Below, piece after piece: positions 43,700 to 56,025 of a stretch of DNA of 64,000 nt. The DNA lies in assembly GCA_015680685.1 (NCBI GenBank), contig MNCI01003361.1, forward strand, positions 1-64,000, given 5' to 3'. Within the stretch, counting starts at the first letter, position 1, and each line of letters opens with the position of its first letter. A program made the position numbers and the translations under genes. The DNA is from Gnetum montanum (taxonomy: Eukaryota > Streptophyta > Gnetopsida > Gnetales > Gnetaceae). The notes under the pieces are model-generated. The model was not told where the DNA came from, ran no database searches, and saw nothing but the letters and a program-made list of their open reading frames with translations.

Positions 43700-44330
43700 A
43701 AACAATTAAAGATAACTAATCATTTTGTAGTCAAACTAGATACTATAGAAGCTTTATGAAAAATTTCCCGAAGATTGCAAAACTGCTAGTGGAATTGACT
43801 AAGAAAAATACATTATTCATTTGGTAAAAGTAGTATGAAAAGACATTTGAGAGTCTAAAATAGAAACTAGTAGAGACTTTAATCATATAAGCTCCAAATT
43901 GGACCATACCTTTTCACATAATGATAGATGTTTCAAATTATGCACTAGGTTATGTTGACTAAGTTAGATAATTAGAAGTGAATATATTAGATTCATTGTG
44001 CAAGCTAAAGCATTGCAGAAGCATAACTAAATTACACCACTACAGAAAAGGAGTTAATGGTTGTTGTGTATGCACTAGAAAAATTTTAATATTATGTGCT
44101 CAGCTATCTTATATATGTCCCTAATAACCACAACACCATAAGTTTTTTAATGAATAAACCTATAGTAAGTCCTTGAGTCATACAATGGCTTGTGGTTTTA
44201 CAAGAATTTGACATTACAATGATTGATCATAAAGGTATGGAGAATGTAGTAGTAGACCATTTATTTTAATCAAGATGAGAACCAAAAGATAATAAAGAAT
44301 CTTTATCAAATCAATTTCCAAATGAATTAT
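43700..44330 (+). pseudogene. Ty3/gypsy RT end and RNase H (Tat/Athila-like)
   Basis: LTKKNTLFIW and YEKTFESLK belong to the RT end. The RNase H shows the family blocks APNWTIPFHIMIDVSNYALG, TTEKELMVVVYALEKF, VLQEFDITMIDHKGMENVVV and DHL. The catalytic Asp of the first block is present. It is full of stops and shifts. Confidence 0.85.
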
Positions 44331-44689
44331 TATTCATAAAAGTAGAAATAGTTGTAGACCCTATAGTATGAAGTCTTAACTGACAAACTACTTAACTTAT
44401 CTCACTACTCAAGAAATCCCTACTAAATGGAATAACATAAAAAGAAACAACAATTTATCCATCGGGCTATACACTTTATTGAAATTAAAGATAGTATTTC
44501 TACAATGTGTGTCGATGGATTGATCTGATGGTATGTTTTAGAGAAAAATCAAAAAAAAGTCCTACAAGATGCAGATTAGGGACCATGTAGAGGCCACTAT
44601 TTATGAAAACAAACAACAATAAAACTTCTCATGGCTAGATATATTTGGTCCACTATATTCTAAGACACACCAATTTGCATGATCTTATA

Positions 44690-45519
44690 AAAGATATCAA
44701 AGAGATAGAGGGATGATACCTAGATATGAAGAACACTAACAATGAATACATCCATTAGAACCATTCAATATTTGGGAAATTAACTATATGGGATCCATCA
44801 TACCAATGTCTAATGGGAAGTCATACATAATTATTGTAGTTGACTATTGCATAGAATGAGTGGAAGCTGTTGTAGTCAAAGATTACATGTCAATAGCAAC
44901 AACCAAATCTTTCTAATAGAAAGTGATGAATTGATTTGTCATACCATAAACATTGATCTTAGATAATGGAACATATTTTACAGGGACTACATTTAAGAAA
45001 CTCATGCAACATCTTGGGGTTAAACATAAACTAATAACACCATACCATCCCTAAGCAAATAGATAGGCTAAGGTAACAAATTGAGAAATTACATGATTTC
45101 TTAGTAGAACTATTAGTTGATATACGAACTAAAGCATCATGCTTGATGATGCTCTATGGGCTTATTGATCAACCTAAAAAATTCCTATAGGATATTCCTC
45201 ATATGAATTAGTATATAGTCAATTACCTACCTTGCAAATTCAAACTAAGGTATATACACTCACCATAACATGTGACTTGGATATGGACATTGATCTAGCC
45301 CAGAAGGAATGTTTAATGAATCTAAATTTGCTAGATGAAAATTTCTTAGTAGTCCTAATGTTTAATGAAATTCATAAAAAGTTCACTAAATATCAACATA
45401 ATATTAGAATCAAACAAGTTGATATAAAACTAGGCAATAAGATTCTCTATTATAATCCACATCATATTCCCCAATGTACAAAGTTTCAAACATTATGGAA
45501 GAACCTTAATATTGTTTAG
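44690..45519 (+). pseudogene. Ty3/gypsy integrase (Tat/Athila-like)
   Basis: The core has NYMGSIIPMSNGKSYIIIVV with DYC..EWVEAV, LDNGTYFTGTTFKKLMQHLG, VKHKLITPYHP, then DDALWAY and IPIGYSSYELVYSQLPTL (45180). The end reads QIQTKVYTLTITCDLDMDID and RIKQVDIKLGNKILYYNPHH. The order fits the integrase of Tat/Athila gypsy elements. The last 95 residues form an open frame. Confidence 0.88.
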
Positions 45520-46254
45520 CTCATGTTTAAATTTGGTACTATGTAAATTTACCATTCTAGCAATCCACCAAAGATCATTTTAGTCAATATTTAATAAGTT
45601 AAACTGTTTAGAAATTCCCAAGCACCTTTGACTTCCATATTATCATCCACTAAGAGGATATAACTCCCTTAATTTTTTACATCTCCTCAAATTCTAGTTG
45701 TGAGGGAGTTGGATACATACTTAGGCCTTGTAAACAAAATTTATTTTTTATAGTTCGTCTTTCAATTTTTAAACATTTTTCCTAATTCTTATTTAACTTT
45801 CTAATTTCTTAATATTGTTTTAATTCTTAAGATGTTTTCTTATTCTTTCATATATTTTATTTTTTATGTACTTGTCCATTCTTTGAATCGCTTTGTTTTG
45901 CAAATTATACATATCTTCATTGTTCCGCCAATAACATCAACACTATGTGAGATTGCATTTTATTGAAAAGAATTTTGCTCTATACTATTGATTCATTGAA
46001 TGACTAGTTATACATACCATGAGACCATGTCATCCATTCCTTGATTTCTTATCATGGGCATAATGTGATTCTTAACACAATCAACTTAAAATATAACCAT
46101 GATAATTAACCTTGAAGGATAAATGAAGGACCAAGACAGATGAATAAGGATGTGCCATAAAAAAGATTTGTTGATTCCTCAATTTTCATCTTGTATTCCA
46201 TTGATACATTGTCACCACTATTTTCTAACTCTCAGAAATGATAGTTTTACCTTG
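45520..46254. other. Unassigned stretch downstream of the integrase remnant
   Basis: Contains TTGTGAGGGAGTTGGATAC (about 45698), which could be a PPT, followed by AT-rich noncoding DNA that may be the LTR of the gypsy fragment. No partner LTR was found. Confidence 0.4.
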
Positions 46255-46560
46255 TTAAGGTACTAGAAAGACATGATACAAATGCCTAATGACAATCCTC
46301 TAACAAGAAAAAATAAAACAACAACAATAACAATTAATCAAATTAATATACAAAATTATTTTTGAAGTACCATTAGAAAGACATGACCCATGCTTGAAGA
46401 TAGTCTACTTCCAAGGATTTCATGATCACTTGGACTAGTTTCATCATGTGACTAGAAAGGCATGTTACCCATGCTTGAAAGTGCACCACTAATAAGACTA
46501 GCATTGGTTATGAGTCTAGAAAGATGTGATCTATGTCTAAAGGTGCTATGCTAACCAATG
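46255..46560. repeat. Degenerate tandem repeat of about 75-90 bp
   Basis: The core CTAGAAAGACATGACCCATGC recurs in diverged form near 46261, 46374, 46450 and 46511, each followed by a variant of TTGAAGGTGC. Four irregularly spaced units, no coding content. Confidence 0.7.
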
Positions 46561-46850
46561 ACCAAGGATAATGACATTCAATACCAAATATTAATTAATT
46601 ATCATTAATAAAACTAATGATAATTTCCCAAGTTTTCTTGAAAAGTAGTCTTATATGGATTTGGAGGATGGTTGGATACATGTGATATCACTAGAATATA
46701 GAGTGAACTTAGTTTGAAATCCATATTAATAGGTGTGCTGATGTAATTAACTAAGCCTTACACACATGATTCATTGTGACCATAGTAAGGTCCTTGCATT
46801 CCATTTCATTTTATCTCTTCTTCTATCATATCACCTTATTGGTATGTATA

Positions 46851-46855
46851 ATTAC
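46851..46855. repeat. Target-site duplication of element C, left copy
   Basis: ATTAC, matched with one transition by ATTGC at 63422-63426. Confidence 0.7.
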
Positions 46856-47950
46856 TAATAAGGGATCCTTGGCCAAGACCACAAGAGGTCTATCAACGAT
46901 ATGCATAGCAAACTAGCCATAGACACCAAAGATGATTGGAATGTAAATTGCAATGTTTACTTATATATATTGTTTTGTTTAGTAAATGAAACTATTACAT
47001 TACATTCGAGATAAGTAAAGGAACCTGTGTTGGCATGATAGGAAAATTATATTTTTATATTTTTACAATTTTTTATGTATTTTAAAAATATAAATAAGAA
47101 AACTCATATAATTCCTCATGGAACAGGTGCAATGTTCATGCATGGAAAAGAAATAAAAAACATATTTGTGTCATAATCCCTTATGGGATAGGCATAATGT
47201 GGAAACCAAACATGTATGCAATCCGTGTTGCAATCCATTATGAGATAGGTATGATACTAACACACGAAAGCAATAAATCTCCTCAATCACACCCTCAATG
47301 GCCTAACACCATTCCATATAGGTATGAATTAAGGCAAGGCAAAATCATCACAAAGATCCACACAACTACACTATGGGAATTAAATTAATTATAATTTTTA
47401 AATTTAATAAATAAATTCATTAATATAGCATTCTTATCACAATTCAATAAAATAAAATTGAAAAATATAAGGAAATCAAAATGAGCTTTATTAATTGCAT
47501 AAACACTTAACTTGATGTTGACCAAGTAGTTTTGGGCTGTAAAAACATGGAAGCATTCCAATAGAGTCTCATTGCATGATGAAGTGATAACTCACAAATA
47601 CCAAAGAAAATGGATTATATACTTACCCAAGGAAGAAGGAGAATCTCTTTCATAAAGAAAATTAGAAAAATGAAAGATCCTTGTGAGCTTTTCCTATTGG
47701 GTATTTATAGTTTTTAATTTTGTAACTAAAGTGGTATGACATTATACTAGGTGTAATAATACATCACGTGCAGAAGCATGCAAAGTACAATAGTGCATCA
47801 CATGTGGTGGTGCACTAGGTGAGATAGTGCATTAAATATACATGACTACACTTTTGAGACAAGCCTAAACTATAAATTCAAGTATACATAAATCAATCCA
47901 TGCATTCAAGCTTACATAGAGATACAAAATTACAACTAGATGTCTCATCA
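46856..47950 (-). repeat. Element C 3' LTR
   Basis: 1095 bp ending in CTCATCA (plus-strand right end). It matches 60538-63421 in order: GACCACAAGAGGT, ACACCAAAGATGAT, three blocks of the type CAATCCCTTATGGGA..GTGCAA, then AATGAGCTTTATT and ATGCATTCAAGCTTACA. The start reads TAATAAGGG where the other copy has TGATAGGG. Confidence 0.88.
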
Positions 47951-47962
47951 TTCCCTCATGAC
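47951..47962 (-). promoter_or_regulatory. Element C polypurine tract
   Basis: The minus strand reads GTCATGAGGGAA next to the LTR start TGATGAGAC, resembling the PPTs of elements A and B (CATGGGGGTA). Confidence 0.65.
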
Positions 47963-49716
47963 TAAATTAAGCTAGTCCCTTAGCTTATAAAAATAAAAAT
48001 TAAACTAAACATAACTTAACTTATGGTCAACAAAGAAGAGTAACATAAGATATAACATCAGACATAACATAAACTTACACCTCAACAAGAAGCACCAAGA
48101 GGTGATGGCTATGACAAAATAACTCTGAGCATGCCTAATATCTATTGAGGGTATGATAAATGTCTCTAGAATTGCTCTTCTAAGATGTTCACCCTCACTT
48201 GAAAATTTCTACTTTAATTTCACACAAGTCCTAGCTCCCATAGTTGTGCTTGACATAGTTACTTTCTCTCCAATTTGCATTGATCATGGTACTAACTTGC
48301 TTAGGTGAGCTCATGTTGCATGAGTTCAACCTTCTCTTAGATATTCTTTGAATTAGTGAAATCTATGAATGGATCATTCAACTTTGCTTCTGGTGATCAT
48401 TATTATGCATGTCACCCACTTTGTATTTCGGGAATAAGATTTGTAACCTCCAAATCTTCTGGTTACAGAGGTTTAGCTAAAGCAAGGTCAATTGATGTTT
48501 TGAGTGGTCCTTGTCTTTTAGTTGGCTCCACCATGAAAGCTTGAGGTTCTTTGAATTCATGTAGCTGTGGCCTTCTGTACATGGAACATAGTTGCTGAAA
48601 CATCATTTCTATGAAAATGTTAGAAATTCATGTAAGTTCCTTGAGACTCTATATTTTCATTCAAAAAAATGCCGATACGAATGATGGAAAACATCAAACC
48701 TAAGAATAACATGGGAAACATTATCACAGCCAAGATTCCAATGAATGTGGGTATGAAAAATATGATAAGAGAATTTTCAAAAATCATACCTAGTATTGAG
48801 ATACAAGACACTTAGCTTAGACAAGGAAAATAAACATTACCACCAATGACTGGAGCACAATGATGAAATATATCATGAAATTTAACATTAAATGATGGTT
48901 AATAGCAAGAAACAACAAGAGTTTGGTTGCTTGCACAAGAATTTGAGTGTATGGCAATAATGCATGTGTGTTTTTAACTTAAAAAAAACATACTAATAAA
49001 TAAATAATGTAAAAAAACATCAAAAGAGTCAAAATAAAGCAAAAAAATATGAATAAATAAAATAATAGTAAAAATTAAAATCTGCTTAAATAAAATAAAT
49101 TAAAATTAAAGTTAAATTAAATAAGGAAAACATAAGAAAATAAAATAAAATAAAAATGAAATGTTACCAAACACCCAAAAACAAGCCACACACATTGGGT
49201 AGAAAAAATATTTTAACAATCCAATCATTGTGCATAAAGCTACCATAAAGCCAACACTTGGAAAATCATGAAATCCCATCGTCAAAGACTTAGAAGGAGA
49301 AAGGAGAACATAGGGAAATAAAGGATTAAAATTAATTAGTTAAATATTTTATTGAAAGCTATAAATTAATTAGGTAATATGGGGCAAGAAAACAAATGTC
49401 TTAGCTAACCATTAACATGCTAGGAGTTATCCCTACCTAAGCATAAGACCAAACAAGTACCTTATGCAATGCAACCACCACATCCTCTACAAACTTAAGT
49501 ATTGAACTTGCTTGTAATGTTGAGCCATGAAGAATTCCCAAGTGGGTCCTCCCTATAGTAAGCTCTTACCTTTTTGCTCTTACTAATCCCATCAATGAGA
49601 CACTTGTGGATTCTCAACAACTAGTGAAGCATCAGCATCAAACATGAGTCCATCTCTCAAATGGTTAAAATTCATCCTTTGCTTCACCATAGTTAACTTC
49701 CTACATATACTGATGA
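47963..49716 (-). other. Element C internal region, 3' part
   Basis: No domain was recognised. The stretch 48960-49160 is very A-rich with AAATAAAATAAA runs. The target site of element B (ACTAG) marks its right end; the region continues at 56650. Confidence 0.5.
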
Positions 49717-49721
49717 ACTAG
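49717..49721. repeat. Target-site duplication of element B, left copy
   Basis: ACTAG before TGATGAGTGG, repeated at 56645-56649. Confidence 0.93.
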
Positions 49722-50546
49722 TGATGAGTGGCGAGGTACCCCTACACTCAACCATACAAATACAAGTGTCTCACGTGCGATTTGGTCGAACTCCAAGGAC
49801 TAAGTGCTTACGCGCCCTAATGAAACACTTAAGGTTAATCAATCATTGTCTTCCCAAACTTACTTGTATTGTCACGGTTGTCTGGTTAAGTAAGCTTGAA
49901 GTACAAGATTTTTATATCTTTTGTCTTTTTAATGCCTATGCTAATAGGGAAAGGTGAAGAGAACTAAATGACTAACTTTCATTAACTATTCACTAACTAA
50001 GTTCTAATTATCCTAGCACCAGTATCTGTTCCCACTTGTCGCACACACCTTGAACCAGTGCAACGCTACTGGGATTACCAAACGCTACTCGTTATTGGGT
50101 TACCAAGCGTTACACATGTGCTCGAAGTGGTCGTACTGAGTGCACTTAACTAAGAAGGTCAAGGATTGAGAGAGATTAATTATCTAGGAAAGCATTTAAA
50201 CATTTAACAATAATTAAATCCTATTTAGCTTAGTCCATATGTTGTAAGGTTTATCAAAAAGTTCGTCTTTATTGTCATACACAAATGTGTGCTCAGGTAC
50301 AATTTGCTCGAATAAAGATCCATTCACTTTAAGACTCCTACTGCGGGCATATGGAAATTATTCTAACTTTGGAATGGTAAAACTGCTATAGTTTGGCTAA
50401 GGGTCTAAGTCTAGATACCTAAAACAAGGAAAGCCACCTCTTATTTATAGACATTGTGGAGGGCTACGATATTGCGGAAGCAATATCGCAGGGGCGAACG
50501 CGATATCGTGGATGTGATATCGCGTACACGATATCGTGGCACATCA
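49722..50546 (-). repeat. Element B 3' LTR
   Basis: 825 bp, TGATG...CATCA in both directions (left TGATGAGTGG, right GGCACATCA). The minus-strand TATA box is at 50442-50449, preceded by the GATATC array at 50465-50540. It is the only complete LTR of this family in the window. Confidence 0.95.
50465..50540. promoter_or_regulatory. U3 array of GATATC palindromes in element B
   Basis: Boxes ACGATATTGC, GCAATATCGC, CGCGATATCGTG, TGTGATATCGCG and CACGATATCGTG follow one another at 12-18-bp spacing, directly upstream of the minus-strand TATA box. CACGATATCGTG is a perfect 12-bp palindrome. Confidence 0.75.
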
Positions 50547-50557
50547 TACCCCCATGA
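50547..50557 (-). promoter_or_regulatory. Element B polypurine tract
   Basis: The minus strand reads TCATGGGGGTA next to the LTR start, as in element A. Confidence 0.82.
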
Positions 50558-52412
50558 CTGAATGAAAACTCGTCCTCGAGTTCTTTACAAAATATTGGGA
50601 AGGTATGAGATTATTGACTGGAATGACACTAATGGTGAGTGGGATGATATGTGAACGGATCATCATTACAATACATGCCAAAATTAGTGTTCATGATAAC
50701 AAAGGTGAACACTATACACATTTGACATTCAGCCTTATTTGGCAGCTGAGAGAGAAGAGAAAAGAGAGAGAGAAAAAAGAATAAGTCTATTGTTGCTGAT
50801 ACCAAGATTGCGCCTTTCGTTGTCCATCCATAAGCGCGCCATCAATCTTGTTCCTTGCATAACTGCTTCAGCACCGGTCCATTCCAAGTGTTCCTCCAAA
50901 TCCAATCCATTGGTATATGATTGTCATCTGCACACACAACACAGTCTTATATTAGCAAGGATAAATGAATTACAATGCAGTTGATACCTTGCCTTGGTGA
51001 AAGGTCCATTGGCTGAGTACTGATATGGCTAATGCGGATTCTGGAGATATAATACTGGTGACTACCCAAGGTGTAGGGGTTAGGAGAAAATCGAAAAAAT
51101 TGGATCAGGACCCCCATGACTGAGAGTGAACCTCCGATAGTGAGAGAATGGAAAAGGGTACGGAATAAAAAAGATGGAGAAAAAATAGACAACTGCAACA
51201 CCGATGAAATGGATGTCAAAGATGGAAATGAACAAAATAAATGTTGATAGCAAAAATGTTTAAGGGAAAGAAATTAAACGATGCACCAAATAGGAATGCC
51301 AGTGGGTCCTCCCCAAAGCCGGGTCATGTCCTTAATGCCCTAACATTCCCACAGTCAAAGAGTCCGTAAGCTCTGGAAATGTTATTTGGAAGCAAGAGTT
51401 AAAGTCTTAACCACAAGAATTTACCAAACAGAAAACAATACATCAACCAAAATATGAACTATTGATACAACCGGCAATGAGGTGAACAATGAAGAAGGAA
51501 TGATGAAAAGAAGAGAATGGAATGGAGTCTCAAGGACAAGGTGGTGTACAACCCCTTGTGTGTTAATGGTTAATATGACTTAGTAGATCTCATTTCAAAT
51601 CCAGCCTCAAACAATCCACATCCAGTGACTTCGCATTAATACATTTGGCCAATCCATCCACTTGAAGTAACAAGAATACCTCCGTCAAAGAGTCACCACC
51701 ATTCCGACGAAACGAGAAAGGAGAAAATAGGAAGCGAGAAAGGGCCTTAGTTATAGGAAACATGTTTGTTTAGTTCCATAACCAGTGCTTGTAGCCCAAA
51801 AGATTATTTCGTCTAAGGGGTGTGCTTTGAATTTCCACTTTTTTTCGTGAGAACCACACCATGCAAAGACTTATTATTTTTATTAACTCAGCTTCCCGAT
51901 AATGGAGCAACGCCAGAATGGTAAGGAAAACTCAAGAAGAGAACATCCAAGCACCCAAGAGAATGGCCAACACAAATGCATCAAGTCCCCTTGAAGTCAC
52001 ACCCTTTTCAATCCTTGAGTCCTTCCTTAGTTTGAGAAATGCCCAGTCACCAATTTGTTGATGGTTTTATTATTTAAGGAAAGGTATTGTATAGTTCCAA
52101 GCCAAGAGAGACCATAGAAATTCATGGATCCATGGATGATGTGGACTCAATGCCTATTATATCAAAAGAACCATACCTTAGTATCAACATTATAACTTAA
52201 AGGTAAAAACCAAGCATTAGCAACCAATAGAATATAGTTCATACCATCATCAGGAGTACTTATTAGGTGATGAACCTAACAAGATAACTAAACACATAAA
52301 TAAACAAAAAAAAGCATGAATGATGTTGCAAAAAAAAAAAAAAGTTAAAGAAATTTGTAAAACAAAAATGTGTAAAAAAAAAACTTAAAAAGGAACTGAG
52401 GGCCTCAATTGA
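50558..52412 (-). other. Element B noncoding region between protease and PPT
   Basis: About 1.86 kb homologous to 39237-41134 of element A in inverse orientation, for example GGATCAGGACCCCCATGAC at 51100 and CCTAACATTCCCACA at 51340. No RT, RNase H or integrase motif is present on either strand. An A-rich run lies at 52330-52386. Confidence 0.75.
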
Positions 52413-53342
52413 TCAACATAGGTGGCCATCTCCCCCATAACTAAGTTGGAAGGGGAAGATCTGAAATAATGAGCGAGGTCGTCCTTTCTCCAATGTGCTA
52501 TGTGCATTGACCGCTCTAGATTTATGATAAGGTTTGGTTTGTTGCACACAGACTAGTATTCTCTTATCGGAGTATTTGTTTAAATTTTTTAGGAGTTTCC
52601 AACTTCCCCCAATTGATGTTTTCAAGTTAAGGTTTGGAAGTCGGCGAGGCTCTTGCTCCAGTGCATCTATGCCTTCTACGTGGACGCAAGCTGGTCCCCC
52701 AGTTGGTCCCATGCATGTTGGTGAGTTGCTCTCTTGATTAGCTGTCAACCACCGGGTGTCTTTTTGTTGTGTGGTTGCTACATAAAGGCACTTTTGTATG
52801 TTAACTTCTGGGGCACACTGGTTGCATGTAGGCAATGCTGAACATTCCTATACACCATCACCCTCTGTATCATTGTATGTGATGCATGAAACTTTCTTCT
52901 TCTCAATCTTCCCAAAAGTGTTTTTCTTAGATATTTCTAGGGAAAGATCGCGGATTCCTAAGCATGCGTTTATGGTACTCAGCCATGCCCTCCCCATTAT
53001 TATTGAGAAGTCCCCTTTATCATTGTTTACTTGTATCACTAGAAAATCAGCTGGGTATGATCACCCACACATACTGGTAACGATGTCCTCCACCAGTCCC
53101 AAGGGAATAGTGATAGACTGGTCAGCCAGCTCTAAGCGAATATTATTTTTCTTTAGTGGAGGCAGGTTCCAGGCTTTATACATCTCTTGTGATATTAAGT
53201 TGACTCCGGAACTTGAGTCCAGAAGAGCTTTACGAGGTTGATTCCTAGCAACTTGGAGATAGATTAAAGGGCTTCCGGGGTCAAAGAATTTCCTGGGAAG
53301 GTGGCTCTCCTTAATCCAGTCAGTGACGGCATGCATTAACAT
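52413..53342 (-). pseudogene. Element B aspartic protease and end of polyprotein
   Basis: Minus-strand blocks are SPLIYLQVARNQPRKALLDS, GVNLISQEMYKAWNLPPLKK, IPLGLVEDIVTSMCG, then FSIIMGRAWLSTINACLG. The active site reads Asp-Ser-Ser where element A has Asp-Ser-Gly, so this copy is inactive. The last 140 residues (52413-52835) end in GGDGHLC and contain about 35 residues (near DKRILVCVQQTKPYHKS) that are deleted in A. Confidence 0.9.
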
Positions 53343-53372
53343 AACCGTGTGTGTTGAGCTCTATTTTTGGTT

Positions 53373-55800
53373 TCAAGGGAGCTCCGAAGCCTTATTTGAT
53401 GGAGAAGCGTTCAGAGGCTCAACCGCTTGTGGTTGTGAAAGCTTGGTTGGACTGTTGGTTCTAAAGAAATGTCTTCTCTTTGTACGGTTGTTAGAACCAG
53501 CAGCGGGTTGAAGGTTCACAGCTCTCGTAGCATTACATTGCTGCAGTTGAGTGGGGAGTTCCCATTGCATTGCTGGAGTGGGTGGTAATGAAGCTATCGG
53601 TGTGAGAGTTGTGGATGGGTTTGGAGGATGGTATGTTTGTGGGTTGTCTCCCCCAGGAGAAGGAGTCCTATAATACTCTTGAGCTTGGTAGTGGCGTTGT
53701 GGTGTCACGTGACCAACCGAGTCACGTGGAGAGATTGGTTGCTGCACGTAATAGCCATATGGATCTGGTGCCAGTAAGGGTGTTGTTGCCTTGGTGGTGG
53801 CATCCCCCATGACTGTGGGTATTGCCACTGCTGGTGTTGCTCAATAGGTTGTGGCGAGTTTCACTTGGGTAATACGTTAAAGGTTGGTGGAACTGCCTTG
53901 GGTTACCTTGGGAATAACGTAACCGTCGGGATGCTTGCCATTTGTTAAGTCGTGGGTTGTGTGCATACACCCCAGACTCTTGTAGGTGTGAGATTACTGG
54001 ACAACATCCTTTAGGATGGTCATATTGGCATATCTCACATCCACCGTCATTGTTTGTATTCGAATTCACAACCTCTTCGGTGATGGCCATTTTACCCTTA
54101 CCTTTGTTACGTGCATTATCAATGTCCCTCTTTTTCTTTTTATCATAGTCACTACTTCACTCCTTAGACTCCTCTACGATTTTAAGGACGGTTTCAAATC
54201 TACTATCCAAGGAGACCCACATTTGGTCTACCTTTTCCGACACTTCTGTTGTTAATTTTTGGAGCGGCAAGGCTTTCCTATTCATCATCTCTTCGAGTGA
54301 TGACTCTTCCTCCTCCTCACAGAATCTCACTCCCCTTTTTTGGAGGGAAGGATCACAATTGTACTCTTCCGTACTTTCTCTCTTACGTAGCTCCCCTTCT
54401 TCCTTGGCTACTTGCTCCAACAATCTATGAACCTGATGGGACCTAAGCTCTGATAATCTCCCTTGGGCATAGGTTCCAAGGGTTCTCCTGGTTTAATGCC
54501 TAAGCCCATCTATGAGATGGTGTAGTTGATCCTGTTGTGCGTAACCATGGCCCGGGCAACGATGTAATAGTGCATAATAACGGCCCATGGCAGCATCCAA
54601 GGGTTTGTGATTTCCCTGCTTCCATCCTTGGATTTGCTTTTGTAGGTTGGACACCTAGGAGTACGTTTAATATTTATCATTAAACAGTTCTAGCATCGTA
54701 CTCCACCTTCGAATGGATTCCGATTCTAAGGACCGGTACCAGCTTTCCGTTTCTTTCATCAATATCCTTGGGAACAACTTTAATTTTTGCCACTCGTTCT
54801 CAATGTTCTGCAAAGCACATGCATCGTGAAATGCTTATAAGTGATTCTGAGGATCAGCGTTGTATCCCCCCTCAAATCTTGGGATGTTATTCATGTCTAG
54901 TCTCTTGATCCTGCTATCTTTTTGGTGCCTTGTGGGTATTCTTACGGCCTTCGTGATGTCTAACATGCTTTGGGTTGCAAGTAGGGGTTCTTTGTGGTCA
55001 TTCTGTTTGTAGCATCTGTGATGTCTATGCGGTTCCCTACTCTCCCTTCTTCTATGCTGTGATTCTCTAGAATGCCCTCATCCTCGTTTTTGACTCTCTC
55101 GTCGAGGTTTCTCACTCTGTTTACCCTTATCCTCACGGTTAGGTTCCTTATGACTGCATCCTAATATTGAAGGAGAGGGTGAATGTGATGATGAAGGTGA
55201 AGAAGAAGGAGAACCATCGCCATGACAATGTTTCCTATCTTCTCTTCGGTGGTCTCGACCCCGATCGTGATTACGATCAGACTGCCCACCCTTATCATGT
55301 GTTTGTGTTCCTTTGTTGCACACTTGGTGTTCATGGGAATCAGAACCAGGGTTGTAAAACGTAGAGTGAAGGTTCTGATACACCACCTCCTCACCATCGT
55401 TAGGAGGGGGAACATAGTTTTGTGGGGAACCTATTAAAATAGGTTCACCACCCTTAATTTCGCTTAAGACGAGTGGAGTGTTATGGGGTCCTTTGCCCTT
55501 CAACGATGTATAGTATCTCTCTTGTCGCAAGTCCCTTTGACGTTGCACTTCTGTGGGTTGGTAGTCCCTTGTGTCATAATCGCATGCAATGTATTTTGCG
55601 TATAATTGTGACATGCCTATTCATGCGAGAGCACGGAGGAGCATGTTGGGGACTACTCGATTTGGAGGCAACACTATGTTACCCTCAAAGTCTCTCCAAT
55701 GCAGTTGTTCATCTTGATGGAGAATAAAGGTAAAGTCGGGTACATATTCATCATGATGAATATATACCACACGGAATTGTTGACGAACTGACGGATCTTG
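53373..55800 (-). pseudogene. Element B gag
   Basis: Minus-strand homologue of element A gag: YVPDFTFILHQDEQLHWRDF, an Arg/Ser-rich tract (55080-55330), RIKRLDMNNIPRFEGGYNAD and AFHDACALQNIENEWQKLKL (54770-54890), DAAMGRYYALLHRCPGHGYA, LLEQVAKEEGELRKRESTEE (54420) and CEICQYDHPKGCCP (about 54035). B keeps codons that are stops in A and the reverse, so the two copies decayed independently. Confidence 0.88.
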
Positions 55801-56006
55801 GTTACATGTGTTGTGTCGTCAACTATCTCTAGTGTTGGGTCCTAGGCAATGAAATGCTTTTGTGTGAAGAAGAAGACATTTTTGTCTTGTTCGATGTGCT
55901 ATTTACCGTTGTCTAATTTTTCTTTTGATCAACCCTAAGGGTTCGTTCTAGCGTCCCAACGATGTGGATGATTTCCTATATTCTACGTAGCGCACAAACA
56001 ACTAAG

Positions 56007-56024
56007 TCCCCAGGAACGGCGCTA
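56007..56024 (-). promoter_or_regulatory. Element B primer-binding site (decayed tRNA-Asp type)
   Basis: The minus strand reads TAGCGCCGTTCCTGGGGA, three changes from the tRNA-Asp complement. It is one base from the LTR end, as in element A. Confidence 0.88.
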
Positions 56025-56025
56025 A

